A stretch of 64,000 bases of DNA from Desulfococcaceae bacterium HSG8 (GTDB taxonomy: Bacteria; Desulfobacterota; Desulfobacteria; Desulfobacterales; 4be13): positions 1 to 64,000 of the forward strand of contig JAUCGG010000003.1 in the NCBI GenBank assembly GCA_030378015.1, given 5' to 3'. Each line of letters begins with the position of its first letter. The first letter of the stretch is position 1. The position numbers and the translations under genes are program-made. The notes under the pieces are model-generated. The model saw only the letters and a list, made by a program, of their open reading frames with translations, made no database searches and was not told where the DNA came from. Below are positions 8,090 to 14,711 of the stretch, piece after piece.

Positions 8090-8620
8090 GTGTCAGAAAC
8101 AGATTGGAAAATTGAGTTATTTCCTTATGGGGAAATATGGGCGGAACGAATTGATTTCTCAATAGGCGGGCATGACTTTCTGATGGTTTTCACACCCATG
8201 AGTGAGATCAGCGATGAGGATACATTGGCGCAGAAGTCCGAGGATGTCGGTTTTAACATACCTGAAAATAGTTATGACGTGAAATTTGACAGGGCGGAGA
8301 ACTTTGAGTCAGGTGACTTCTATGCCCCGTCATCTTCCAAAATAAATTTGAAACAACTGAACAGACTGGGTTTGATAATAAAACAGATAATAGAATTCCA
8401 TTATTCCTTGAAAAATACGGAGGTGTACTTTGCCGGCGCTGAGAATCTCAGACTGGCACGATACTACGACAGACTTGTCAGAACATATGCCGGGCAGTTG
8501 CAATTTGAAGTGGTGGCAAGGCTCGGAGAGGAGGGATTAGACTATGCAATCAGAACGCCAAAATACAAAAACAAAAGAAAAAAAGATCGAAGGCATGAGG
8601 AAGATCAAAGAGGCTTATGA
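8090..8620 (+). CDS. Hypothetical protein, 176 residues
   Basis: I do not recognise the family. The GTG at 8090 is chosen because AAAAGGAG precedes it by about six bases; the frame extends upstream to 8015 but that part carries the repeated leader sequence. The product is soluble and acidic in the middle, with WKIELFPYGEIWAERIDFSI at the start, a DTLAQ...IPENSYDVKFDRAENFESGDFYAP core, a YFAGAENLRLARYYDRLVRTYA helix and a very basic tail. It lies between the two HNH genes, and a second short gene overlaps its 3' end in another frame. Confidence 0.65.
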   Translation: MSETDWKIELFPYGEIWAERIDFSIGGHDFLMVFTPMSEISDEDTLAQKSEDVGFNIPENSYDVKFDRAENFESGDFYAPSSSKINLKQLNRLGLIIKQIIEFHYSLKNTEVYFAGAENLRLARYYDRLVRTYAGQLQFEVVARLGEEGLDYAIRTPKYKNKRKKDRRHEEDQRGL

Positions 8621-8672
8621 GGCTGCTAAAAAAGCCGGCAAAATCAAAAGATACAGAATCCGGGTTGCCTGA
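8544..8672 (+). CDS. Overlapping 42-residue basic peptide
   Basis: An ATG at 8544 opens a frame of 43 codons ending TGA at 8670-8672. It overlaps the last 77 bases of the 8090 gene in another frame. A GGAGAGGAGGG purine run stands nine or so bases before the ATG, which is unusually strong for a chance overlap. The peptide is highly charged (MQSERQNTKTKEKKIEGMRK, then IKEAYEAAKKAGKIKRYRIRVA) and likely one helix plus a short strand. It could be a partner of the 176-residue protein; no homologue is known to me. Confidence 0.45.
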   Translation: MQSERQNTKTKEKKIEGMRKIKEAYEAAKKAGKIKRYRIRVA

Positions 8673-8785
8673 CACGGAACAGATCGAAAAAGTAGGCAAA
8701 TGAGTTGTCATAATGGGAGTCTCTCAGAATTTTTGCCGAATAGGAGTTTCACGCTTTACTTGAGCTATATGCGGGGAGAGCAGAT

Positions 8786-9883
8786 GTGAATTCAAGCGAA
8801 AGGACAAGATTGATGCCAAACAGTGATTTCATAGGAACTTCTGAACAATATATCTTCTCCATCGAGGATACTCGCGAGCGTGCTGACAAGCTGAAGAAAG
8901 TGCTTGCTCCCAAACTCATGATTCTCCTTGAAAAAGCTTGTGATACGATTCACAAAGTCTATGGTGCGGACGCACTTTTATCTTGCAGAAAAACGACTAC
9001 GCCAGCCCATCGTCCCGGGGCAAAGAAGACAATGCCTTTTGAAATGGCAACTGCCGGTCTTATTGTGAAGGGAAAACCTTGGTATTTCCAACAGAGGTTT
9101 GAATGTACCGCAGATAGCTTGTATGTAAGCTTTTTCGGATTAAGAGGGCCAGAAGCCAATCCGATTATCCAAGTAATGAAGAAGCATGTAAAACATATTG
9201 TCCCGCTTCTGGAGCATGGCGCAGATGGACTTTACTCTGAGGCAATCGCATCACCGAAAGGAACTGAATATTTAAAAATTTCTGATTTAATTAATGACCT
9301 GGAACCATATTTGGGAAAAGGTTGGAAAGAAACCAGCATTAAGGGGCAATCCGTAGCTCTTCCTATTAAGGACTCAGATGCAGCACAGCCGGTGATTGAC
9401 AGTTTCGTCACACTCTTTCCTATTTTTCGTGCTGCCGCAAATGTGCTTCTCGGCGAGGATGATTGTTTTGAGAAATATTTGGAATGCTATCGGAATTGGC
9501 AGGAATCTTTAACCACTGCCGGATTTTATCCTGATGAGGTAGATTCAGCGCAAGTATTTCGCGAGGGAGCAGTACGACGGGTCTCAGTCAATGCCTACGA
9601 ACGAGATAAGGAAGCCCGACAAAAATGCATTGATCATTATGGTTCGGCCTGCTCAGTTTGCGGTTTCGATTTTGGCAAAACCTTCGGAGAACGGGGCAAA
9701 GGTTTCATTCATGTTCATCATCTGATACCTGTTTCAGAGATAGCAGAGGAATACGAAGTTGATCCCGTAGAAGATTTACGCCCTGTCTGTCCGAACTGCC
9801 ATGCCATGATCCATCGTCGTCCACCACCGCTGAGTATTGAAGAAATCAGGATACTGTTAAACTCCGCTCATGGTTCTGTCTGA
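8786..9883 (+). CDS. HNH endonuclease, copy 2
   Basis: A 365-residue paralogue of the gene at 6832. The first 75 residues and the last 140 are almost identical to copy 1, including CSVC, HVHHLIP and CPNCHAMIH, whereas the middle (about residues 85-230) differs more and holds several small insertions such as EAIASPKGTEYL. This pattern points to either selection on a recognition region or gene conversion at the ends. The upstream leader with GAGCTATATGCGGGGAGAGC and the GTG start are also shared. All predicted zinc and catalytic residues are present. Confidence 0.8.
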   Translation: MNSSERTRLMPNSDFIGTSEQYIFSIEDTRERADKLKKVLAPKLMILLEKACDTIHKVYGADALLSCRKTTTPAHRPGAKKTMPFEMATAGLIVKGKPWYFQQRFECTADSLYVSFFGLRGPEANPIIQVMKKHVKHIVPLLEHGADGLYSEAIASPKGTEYLKISDLINDLEPYLGKGWKETSIKGQSVALPIKDSDAAQPVIDSFVTLFPIFRAAANVLLGEDDCFEKYLECYRNWQESLTTAGFYPDEVDSAQVFREGAVRRVSVNAYERDKEARQKCIDHYGSACSVCGFDFGKTFGERGKGFIHVHHLIPVSEIAEEYEVDPVEDLRPVCPNCHAMIHRRPPPLSIEEIRILLNSAHGSV

Positions 9884-9943
9884 CAGAAGAAATCCCGAAG
9901 CAGGAATTCGAAGATGACCTTTGAAGAGAAAAGGCAACGGACT

Positions 9944-10234
9944 GTGTATGAATGAGATAACATCAAAGCAGAAACAAACATCAGAAAGCACGGTGTAAAT
10001 TTTGAAGAGGCTCGGACTGTTTTCAGAGATCCTCTGTCCTTTATATCTGATGATGAAGCGCACTATCTAAACGAAAGACGGGAAATCATCATCGGGCATT
10101 CTGAAAATAATCGTCTGCTGATAATGTGTTTTACCGAAGAAACGGAAGGTGTTGTCCGTATTTTCAGTTCACGTCCGGCAGTCAGAAAGGAACGGAAAGA
10201 TTATGAAGAAAATACAATGTTCCGAATCGGATGA
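9944..10234 (+). pseudogene. brnT: BrnT-type toxin with Trp codon 4 changed to TGA
   Basis: Read through one TGA, this frame gives the whole BrnT ribonuclease toxin: VYE-stop-DNIKAETNIRKHGV, then NFEEARTVFRDPLS, ERREIIIGHS, LLIMCFTEE, VVRIFSSRPAVRKERKDYEE. BrnT proteins normally begin with YEWD, so the TGA (9953-9955) replaces the conserved TGG by one transition. The rest has no frameshift. An in-frame restart is not evident because no start codon follows closely, so the toxin is probably not made at full length. The antitoxin gene overlaps its 3' end, as in intact brnTA operons. Confidence 0.8.
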
Positions 10235-10406
10235 TATGCTCCCGGAATATAATTTTGATTACAGCAAAGCCCGCCCCAACCGCTTTGCAAAAAGTCGGGC
10301 AATAATACTTGAGCCTGATGTCGCAAGGGTTTTTAATACATCCGACTCTGTCAATAAAATTCTCAGGGCAGTTATTTCCGCCATGCCTGACGCACATCAG
10401 GCATGA
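10203..10406 (+). CDS. brnA: BrnA-type antitoxin
   Basis: A 67-residue protein with the hallmark DMLPEYNFDYSKARPNRFAK and the block VVILEPDV-like (here AIILEPDVARVFNTSDSVNK) followed by a short ribbon-helix-helix-type end. It starts ATG at 10203 inside the 3' end of the brnT frame. In the family it binds BrnT and represses the operon. Its stop TGA is immediately followed by the remains of a third HNH gene, which may have clipped a few C-terminal residues. Confidence 0.78.
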   Translation: MKKIQCSESDDMLPEYNFDYSKARPNRFAKSRAIILEPDVARVFNTSDSVNKILRAVISAMPDAHQA

Positions 10407-10552
10407 TAGCAAAGGAATACGAAGTTGATCCTGTAAAAGATTTACGCCGTTTGCCCGAACTGCCATGTCATGATCCATCACCATCCACCACCGCTGAGTA
10501 TTGAAGAAATCAGGACATTGTTAAACCCCGCTCATGCTTCTGCTACCTGACA
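10406..10552 (+). pseudogene. Relic of a third HNH nuclease C-terminus
   Basis: From ATAGCAAAGGAATACGAAGT onward this stretch matches the 3' ends of the HNH genes at 6832 and 8786 (same codons for EYEVDPVEDLRP, CPNCHVMIH, PPPLSIEEIRTLLN), but a frameshift occurs at the CPNC region (DLRRLPELPCHDPS in one frame) and the rest of the gene is missing. The bases after the stop, AAGAAATCCCGAAGC, also match those after copy 2, so the duplicated unit included 3' flanking DNA. Confidence 0.8.
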
Positions 10553-10601
10553 TAAGAAATCCCGAAGCCGGATCATCCTGGGAAGATGTTTACAGAAAAA
10601 C

Positions 10602-10658
10602 ATGAAATATGAGCTGATTATCAGGCCGGAATTCGAAGATCACCGAAACTTTCAATAA
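10602..10658 (+). pseudogene. Possible N-terminal stub of a RelE/ParE-type toxin
   Basis: An 18-codon frame, MKYELIIRPEFEDHRNFQ, resembles the first strand and helix of ParE-family toxins (MKYELIIRPEAE-type starts) and then stops. Its central bases GGAATTCGAAGAT recur at 9903-9915 after HNH copy 2. It is too short to be sure of. Confidence 0.25.
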
Positions 10659-10694
10659 AGCATAAAGCAAATCAGCAAGATCAGGATACAATAA

Positions 10695-11165
10695 ATGAAG
10701 TCAACAGTTTACCTTGAGACCACTATCCCCTCTTTTTATTACGAAACAAGAACAGATGCAGAATTCGTGGCAATGCGGAATTGGACGCGCCAATGGTGGA
10801 ACGAAAGAAAAGACAATTATAATTGCTTCATTTCAATTGCAGTTATGGATGAGTTAGAAAACGGAAACCACCCGAAAAAAGAAGAAAAGATACTTCTTCT
10901 GACCGGAACTGAATATCTCGAAATCAACGATGAAATTGAAGAAATCGTTGAGGTTTATATTGCAAATTACCTCATGCCCGAAGACGTTGTGGGAGATGCT
11001 TTACACCTTGCTATTGCCTCATTCCATAAAATGGATTATCTCCTGACATGGAATTGCAATCATTTGGCAAATGCAAACAAGAAAAAACACATCCGGCGGA
11101 TTAACGAACGCTTAAGGTTATCTACCCCTGAGATTATCACACCATTAGAAGTAATGGAGGACTGA
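10695..11165 (+). CDS. PIN-domain protein (VapC-like), probable toxin nuclease
   Basis: A complete 156-residue PIN-domain protein. The N-terminus KSTVYLETTIPSFYYETR is typical of this PIN subgroup, with E8 in place of the usual Asp. Further acidic positions lie in VMDELENG, DALHLAIAS (D near residue 98) and LTWNCNHLANA. PIN domains are Mg2+-dependent ribonucleases and often toxins. A 50-residue protein gene follows one base after the stop, the same layout as the truncated copy at 6216-6790. No inactivating change is visible. Confidence 0.8.
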   Translation: MKSTVYLETTIPSFYYETRTDAEFVAMRNWTRQWWNERKDNYNCFISIAVMDELENGNHPKKEEKILLLTGTEYLEINDEIEEIVEVYIANYLMPEDVVGDALHLAIASFHKMDYLLTWNCNHLANANKKKHIRRINERLRLSTPEIITPLEVMED

Positions 11166-11166
11166 C

Positions 11167-11319
11167 TTGAAAGACAATGCGACCATAAAAGAAATACGGG
11201 AAACAAGGAAAAGGATTTCCGAGCGATTCGGACATAACCCGAAGCGTCTTGTTGAATACTATAAAAAAAAACAATTGGAAAAAACGGAGCTTGATAAATC
11301 ACGCAAGCAAGCATCCTGA
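11167..11319 (+). CDS. Small PIN-associated protein, putative antitoxin
   Basis: A 50-residue, strongly basic helical protein that starts TTG one base after the PIN gene stop (TGAcTTG). It contains KEIRETRKRISERFGHNPKR then LVEYYKKKQ. The arrangement parallels the 6608 gene behind the other PIN copy. It is missed easily because of its size and TTG start; the GGAGG just upstream (within GTAATGGAGGACTGAC) supports translation. An antitoxin role is inferred from position only. Confidence 0.55.
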   Translation: MKDNATIKEIRETRKRISERFGHNPKRLVEYYKKKQLEKTELDKSRKQAS

Positions 11320-11420
11320 ATGCGCAGTTCAGGTATGCATCTTATCACTGATGCCTTGTCTGGACTTGAAAAATCAGAGATAGTGAAACCTGCTGTATTC
11401 TGACAACAAAAGGTGAAATC

Positions 11421-11675
11421 ATGGGAACCTGTGTATTGAAAATCAGCTTGCCGGATGACATTGTGGAAGAAATAGAAAAACATAAACAACTCCGGCAGAA
11501 ACAGAGTATCGAAGAAGCTGTTATAGACCTGATTGATTATGCTCTGAGGCTTCCCCGCCATTTTATGAATTTTGACTGGAAAAAAGCCGAAAATGAAGCT
11601 GACCATGAAATATCTTCCGGTAAAACCGAATCATTCGATACGGTCGAAGACTTTATTGCGGATCTGAAAAAATGA
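11421..11675 (+). CDS. Antitoxin of a RelE-type pair
   Basis: An 84-residue protein: an N-terminal strand and helix (VLKISLPDDIVEEIEKHK) like a ribbon-helix-helix domain, a leucine-bearing middle helix, and a C-terminal acidic tail ending FDTVEDFIADLKK, which is where such antitoxins wrap the toxin. The toxin frame starts at 11672 in an ATGA overlap. Its first codons are copied in the chimera at 4984, so a second copy once existed. Confidence 0.7.
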   Translation: MGTCVLKISLPDDIVEEIEKHKQLRQKQSIEEAVIDLIDYALRLPRHFMNFDWKKAENEADHEISSGKTESFDTVEDFIADLKK

Positions 11676-11932
11676 GAATTGTCCGTACCGAAGGATTTAA
11701 GAAAGATTTTAAGCAGCTTCCGAAGCCTGTTCAGAAAAAATTCGGAAAAAAATTCGAATTGTTCATGAAAAATATCAGACATCCTTCTCTCAGAGTTAAA
11801 AAGATGGAAGGCCATAAAAACAGGTGAGAAGCAAGTATTGATATGTTTTACAGATTTACATTTGAAATACATGATGATTTTTATATGTTGCGCCGTATCG
11901 GTCCTCATGACAGAGTATTAAACAATCCCTGA
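11672..11932 (+). pseudogene. RelE-type mRNA interferase toxin interrupted by TGA at a Trp position
   Basis: The frame reads MRIVRTEGFKKDFKQLPKPV ... RVKKMEGHKNR, then TGA at 11825-11827, then EASIDMFYRFTFEIHDD, FYMLRRIGPHDRVLNNP and a proper TGA stop. Relatives have WEASI or WEISI at this point, so TGG became TGA by one transition. Both halves are otherwise in one frame and well conserved. The C-terminal half carries the strands and the Arg residues needed for activity, so the encoded 51-residue piece should be inactive. The antitoxin upstream is intact. Confidence 0.8.
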
Positions 11933-11945
11933 CATACGAAATAGC

Positions 11946-12179
11946 CTGATTATAACGGATTTAGGGGAGGCACTTTCCCGGCACTTTCCTGTCCCGGAGG
12001 GACACCTGAAAATAGCCCGGCAATTCATTGCCGGGGTAAGGCATCAGCATCTCCCTGAGTCCCGGAGGGACGACTGATTCAGTCGTCCCTCCGGGACTCC
12101 CGCAGGCTGCGGGGGCCTTGTCGGCAATGAATTGCCGGGCTGTTTTCAGATGTCCCTCCCCGAAATCCGTTATAATCAG
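11946..12179. repeat. 234-bp palindromic element with 25-bp terminal inverted repeats
   Basis: The left end CTGATTATAACGGATTT followed by AGGGGAGG is matched, with one mismatch, by the reverse complement of the right end (12155-12179). Inside are further nested inverted repeats: CCCGGCAATTCATTGCCG near both ends and a perfect GTCCCGGAGGGACGACTGA hairpin in the centre. Parts of the interior recur at 55350-55470. No frame is present. It fills the spacer 11933-12298 upstream of yefM. Confidence 0.8.
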
Positions 12180-12298
12180 AACATTTCTATGGGCATCGGA
12201 AACAAGGGCTCGGAGAAAACATCGGAGATGAGACATCCGCATCTCTTTGGTCTTTATTTAGTATAATCAACTGTACGTCAGAAAAAAGAAGGCTCAAC

Positions 12299-12565
12299 AT
12301 GGATGCAATAGCTTATTCAACCATCGGAAAAGATTTTGTTTCTGTAATGGAAAAAGTGTGTGATGATCATAACCCTGTAATTATAACCCGTAAAAATTCA
12401 GAATCCGTTGTGATAATGTCACTTGAAGACTACAACGCCATTGAAGAAACAATGTACCTGTTACGCAGTCCTGCCAATGCTGCCCGTCTGCGTGCCAGTA
12501 TTGCCGAATTCGAGGCCGGTAATTATAAAATACGGGACATTACTGATGATGATTGCATGGACTGA
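12299..12565 (+). CDS. yefM: YefM/Phd-family antitoxin
   Basis: An 88-residue Phd/YefM protein. AIAYSTIGKDFVSVMEKVCD is the N-terminal DNA-binding part and NPVIITRKNSESVVIMSLED the hallmark strand pair. YNAIEETMYLLRSPANAARL leads into the toxin-binding helix, and the acidic tail ends DDDCMD. It should repress its own promoter and neutralise YoeB. The toxin gene starts inside its last codons (17-base overlap), so the two are translationally coupled. Confidence 0.9.
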   Translation: MDAIAYSTIGKDFVSVMEKVCDDHNPVIITRKNSESVVIMSLEDYNAIEETMYLLRSPANAARLRASIAEFEAGNYKIRDITDDDCMD

Positions 12566-12800
12566 CCAAGCCTGGAATGAATATCTGTATTGGCAGAAGC
12601 ATGACAAAAAACTTCTTAAACGGATAAACAAACTGATACGGGACATAAAACGTCATCCGAAAGAAGGCATAGGCAAACCTGAATCCCTCCGCTTTGAGCT
12701 GTCAGAAAAATGGTCGCGCCGGATCACTCAGGAACACAGACTCGTATATCAGATTGTTGATGAGATGATAGTCATTTTCCAGTGTCGCTATCATTACTGA
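12549..12800 (+). CDS. yoeB: YoeB/Txe-family toxin
   Basis: An 83-residue ribosome-dependent endoribonuclease. IAWTDQAWNEYLYWQKHDKK, KRINKLIRDIKRHPKEGIGKPE, LSEKWSRRITQEHRLVYQI and the terminal CRYHY are all family signatures; the Glu, Arg and C-terminal His-Tyr of the active site are present. The ATG at 12549 (or the adjacent one at 12546) matches the family start. In contrast to two other toxins in this island, it is intact, including its tryptophans. Confidence 0.9.
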   Translation: MIAWTDQAWNEYLYWQKHDKKLLKRINKLIRDIKRHPKEGIGKPESLRFELSEKWSRRITQEHRLVYQIVDEMIVIFQCRYHY

Positions 12801-13032
12801 TCATTTTGGCCGCTTCGGCGAATCCGGAAATCTTCAGATCCGTCCGAAACCGGGTATAAATGGCTTTTACAGCGATTACTTTTAACATCAGGTTAATGAT
12901 TATTAATTAAAAGAATGTTGCTTATATTTAACGTGTTATTGATTATCCTGCAAGCAAAATCTGTCCGGATCATAATTTATGGGCCTTCGGAGTTCAAAGC
13001 TTGCTTTGTGAGTGGCCATTCGTCTGAACCAC

Positions 13033-13225
13033 GGGTGTAATTAAAACTGTCAGGTAGTCAGTCCCGTGTTCCCGGACTCCGTTCGGGAACACGCCTGCAT
13101 GCAAACTCTGTTTGCAGCTACCTTACATTTCACGCAAAACCGGAGTTTTGCAGGCAATTGCGTTTCCAAACGGAGTTTGGGAACGAGGACTGGCGGCTTT
13201 ACCCCTGACACTTTTAATTACACCC
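13033..13225. repeat. Miniature inverted-repeat element, family A copy 1
   Basis: Ends GGGTGTAATTAAAA and TTTTAATTACACCC are inverted. They continue with CTGTCAGGTA and a broken GACA form at the other end. The interior holds TTCCCGGACTCCGTTCGGGA hairpins and the block CAAACTCTGTTTGCA. It is flanked on both sides by the 8-bp duplication TGAACCAC, evidence of insertion. Related copies are at 17878, 21002 and 29891. No protein frame is believable. Confidence 0.85.
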
Positions 13226-13479
13226 TGAACCACGATTTGCAGGATTAAGGAAATCCTGCTTTCAGATTGCGCCTGAGGGGCGCATTCTGAAAGAATGCAG
13301 TACGATCATGGCCGGGTAAGCATTTCTTAACTATTTTTATTTATATACAGTTATACATTTTCAACCCGCCTTGCGGAAGTAGAAAAAAACTTTTACTGGC
13401 TAAAAAATGTTTGAAGTTTCCATGTGTATGTGTAATTTATGATTTATGATTTACGATTTACGATTTACGATGGCGCATT

Positions 13480-13690
13480 CCCGAAAAGTAGGAAATTCTC
13501 GTTCCCAGGCTCCGCCCCACTGCCATTAAGTTAATATTTCAGTAAGTTATGCCTCATTATCAGGTCGCTCCGACTCTTAACTTAATGGCAGTGAGGCTCC
13601 GCCCGGGAATGCATTTCAGGAGGCTCTGCCTCGTGTTTCAGGGTAAGACCGATGAGTCAGTCCAAGGAGGAGCCTGGGAACGAGTAACAT
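13480..13690. repeat. Hairpin repeat split by a later 76-bp element
   Basis: The stretch from GCGCATTCCCGAAAAGTAGG to GAGCCTGGGAACGAG is an imperfect palindrome (GTTCCCAGGCTCCGCC with inverted partners) related to one at 29157-29290. It is interrupted by the 76-bp element at 13518-13593. The rest of the spacer 12801-13804 has short AT-rich direct repeats (GATTTACGATTTACGATTTACG near 13450) and no gene. Confidence 0.55.
13518..13593. mobile_element. 76-bp miniature element with perfect 17-bp ends and 11-bp target duplication
   Basis: The ends CACTGCCATTAAGTTAA and TTAACTTAATGGCAGTG are exact reverse complements. On both sides stands the same 11 bases, AGGCTCCGCCC (13507-13517 and 13594-13604). 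This is the structure of a non-autonomous transposon. The 11-bp duplication length fits the IS4 group of families as generally known, but no related transposase is in the window. Confidence 0.85.
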
Positions 13691-13804
13691 ATTGAATTTT
13701 ATGATTTGTATATTCAACATATTCAACCTGCTTTTTGGGAGTGCTCCCATTTACGATTGGATTAGTGTAGCAACTTGTAAATTCGTCATCAGAAGGAAAA
13801 AATA

Positions 13805-14164
13805 ATGGAACTCGACCCCCTCCGTGATTATCTTCTCACAAAAGCAGGTGCATATCAGGACTTTCCTTTCGGACCCGATGCAATGGTCTTCAAAGTTATG
13901 AAAAAAATGTTTGCCCTTGTGGCTTGGGGAGAAGATCCCCTGCGTATAACCCTGAAATGTGACCCTGATCTTGCCCTGTCGCTTCGGGAAGTTTATGAAT
14001 CGGTCAGACCGGGATATTATATGAACAAAAAACACTGGAATACCGTCACACTGGACGGTACTGTACCGGATGATGAAATCTTTGCAATGATTGATGATTC
14101 ATATCAACTGGTTGTAAAAACTCTCAGGAAAGCAGACAAAGAAAAGCTTAAAAATACCCAGTAG
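13805..14164 (+). CDS. MmcQ/YjbR family protein
   Basis: A 119-residue protein of the MmcQ/YjbR (CyaY-like fold) family, sometimes described as DNA-binding; its cellular role is not settled. AYQDFPFGPDAMVFKVMKKM, FALVAWGEDPLRITLKCDPD, and VRPGYYMNKKHWNTVTLDGT-VPDDEI are the standard blocks. A weak AGAAGGAAAA precedes the ATG. Its TAG stop lies inside the first bases (CAGTAGATCGAAAA) of a repeat element, so the repeat may have replaced the native 3' end. Confidence 0.88.
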   Translation: MELDPLRDYLLTKAGAYQDFPFGPDAMVFKVMKKMFALVAWGEDPLRITLKCDPDLALSLREVYESVRPGYYMNKKHWNTVTLDGTVPDDEIFAMIDDSYQLVVKTLRKADKEKLKNTQ

Positions 14165-14664
14165 ATCGAAAAAATTCGTAGTACAACTTGTAAATTCCTC
14201 CCCCCTTTCTTAAAGGGGGGCCGGGGGGAATTTTTGTCGCAACAGCCTTTTTTCACAGCGGAAAATCCCCTCAGGCCCCTTTAAGAAAAAAGGGGGACGA
14301 ACTTGTAAGTTGCTGTAGTACACCACTTTTTAAGTTCGTCCCCATTTTTAAAGGGGGCCGGAGGGATTTTACGTTGCTAAAAAAAGGTGTTACGGCAGAA
14401 ATCCCCCCCCTTTAAAAAAGGGGGGAGGAATTTACGAATCGGTGTAGTAGTAGTACTACACCACTTCGTAAATCCGTCACCCCCCTGTACCGGGGTTAAC
14501 CCTTTAAATTTATTAAGAGCCGGAGGGGTCACGAACTTAAAAAGTGGTGTAGTACCGCCTTCAGGCGGGCTGTTCTGCCGGGATAACCATCTGATTTAAA
14601 AGGAGCCGCCTGAAGGCGGTACTACAAACTCTGCTGAATTTTTCAGAGGTTTTCGATCTGCTGA
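14159..14664. repeat. Family B palindromic element containing four nested hairpin repeats
   Basis: The outer ends CAGTAGATCGAAAA (14159) and TTTTCGATCTGCTG (to 14664) are inverted. Between them lie four hairpin units joined at GTAGTAC sequences: two C/G-rich ones with CCCCCTTT and AAAGGGGG arms (about 14178-14321 and 14315-14460), a third at 14449-14554, and a CCGCCTTCAGGCGG unit at 14549-14627. No gene lies in this spacer. Confidence 0.7.
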
Positions 14665-14711
14665 TACTTCATAGATATGGGGAATTCGTACAGTCAGGAA
14701 AGATATCAGAC

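Noticed and set aside
9944-11932. Genome-wide TGA-as-tryptophan code
   Set aside because: Many intact genes here end in TGA and use TGG for tryptophan, so the two TGA codons are local mutations.
13066-13248. Plus-strand frame in the 13-kb spacer
   Set aside because: It lies within a family A element and matches translations of the other copies; it is not a gene.
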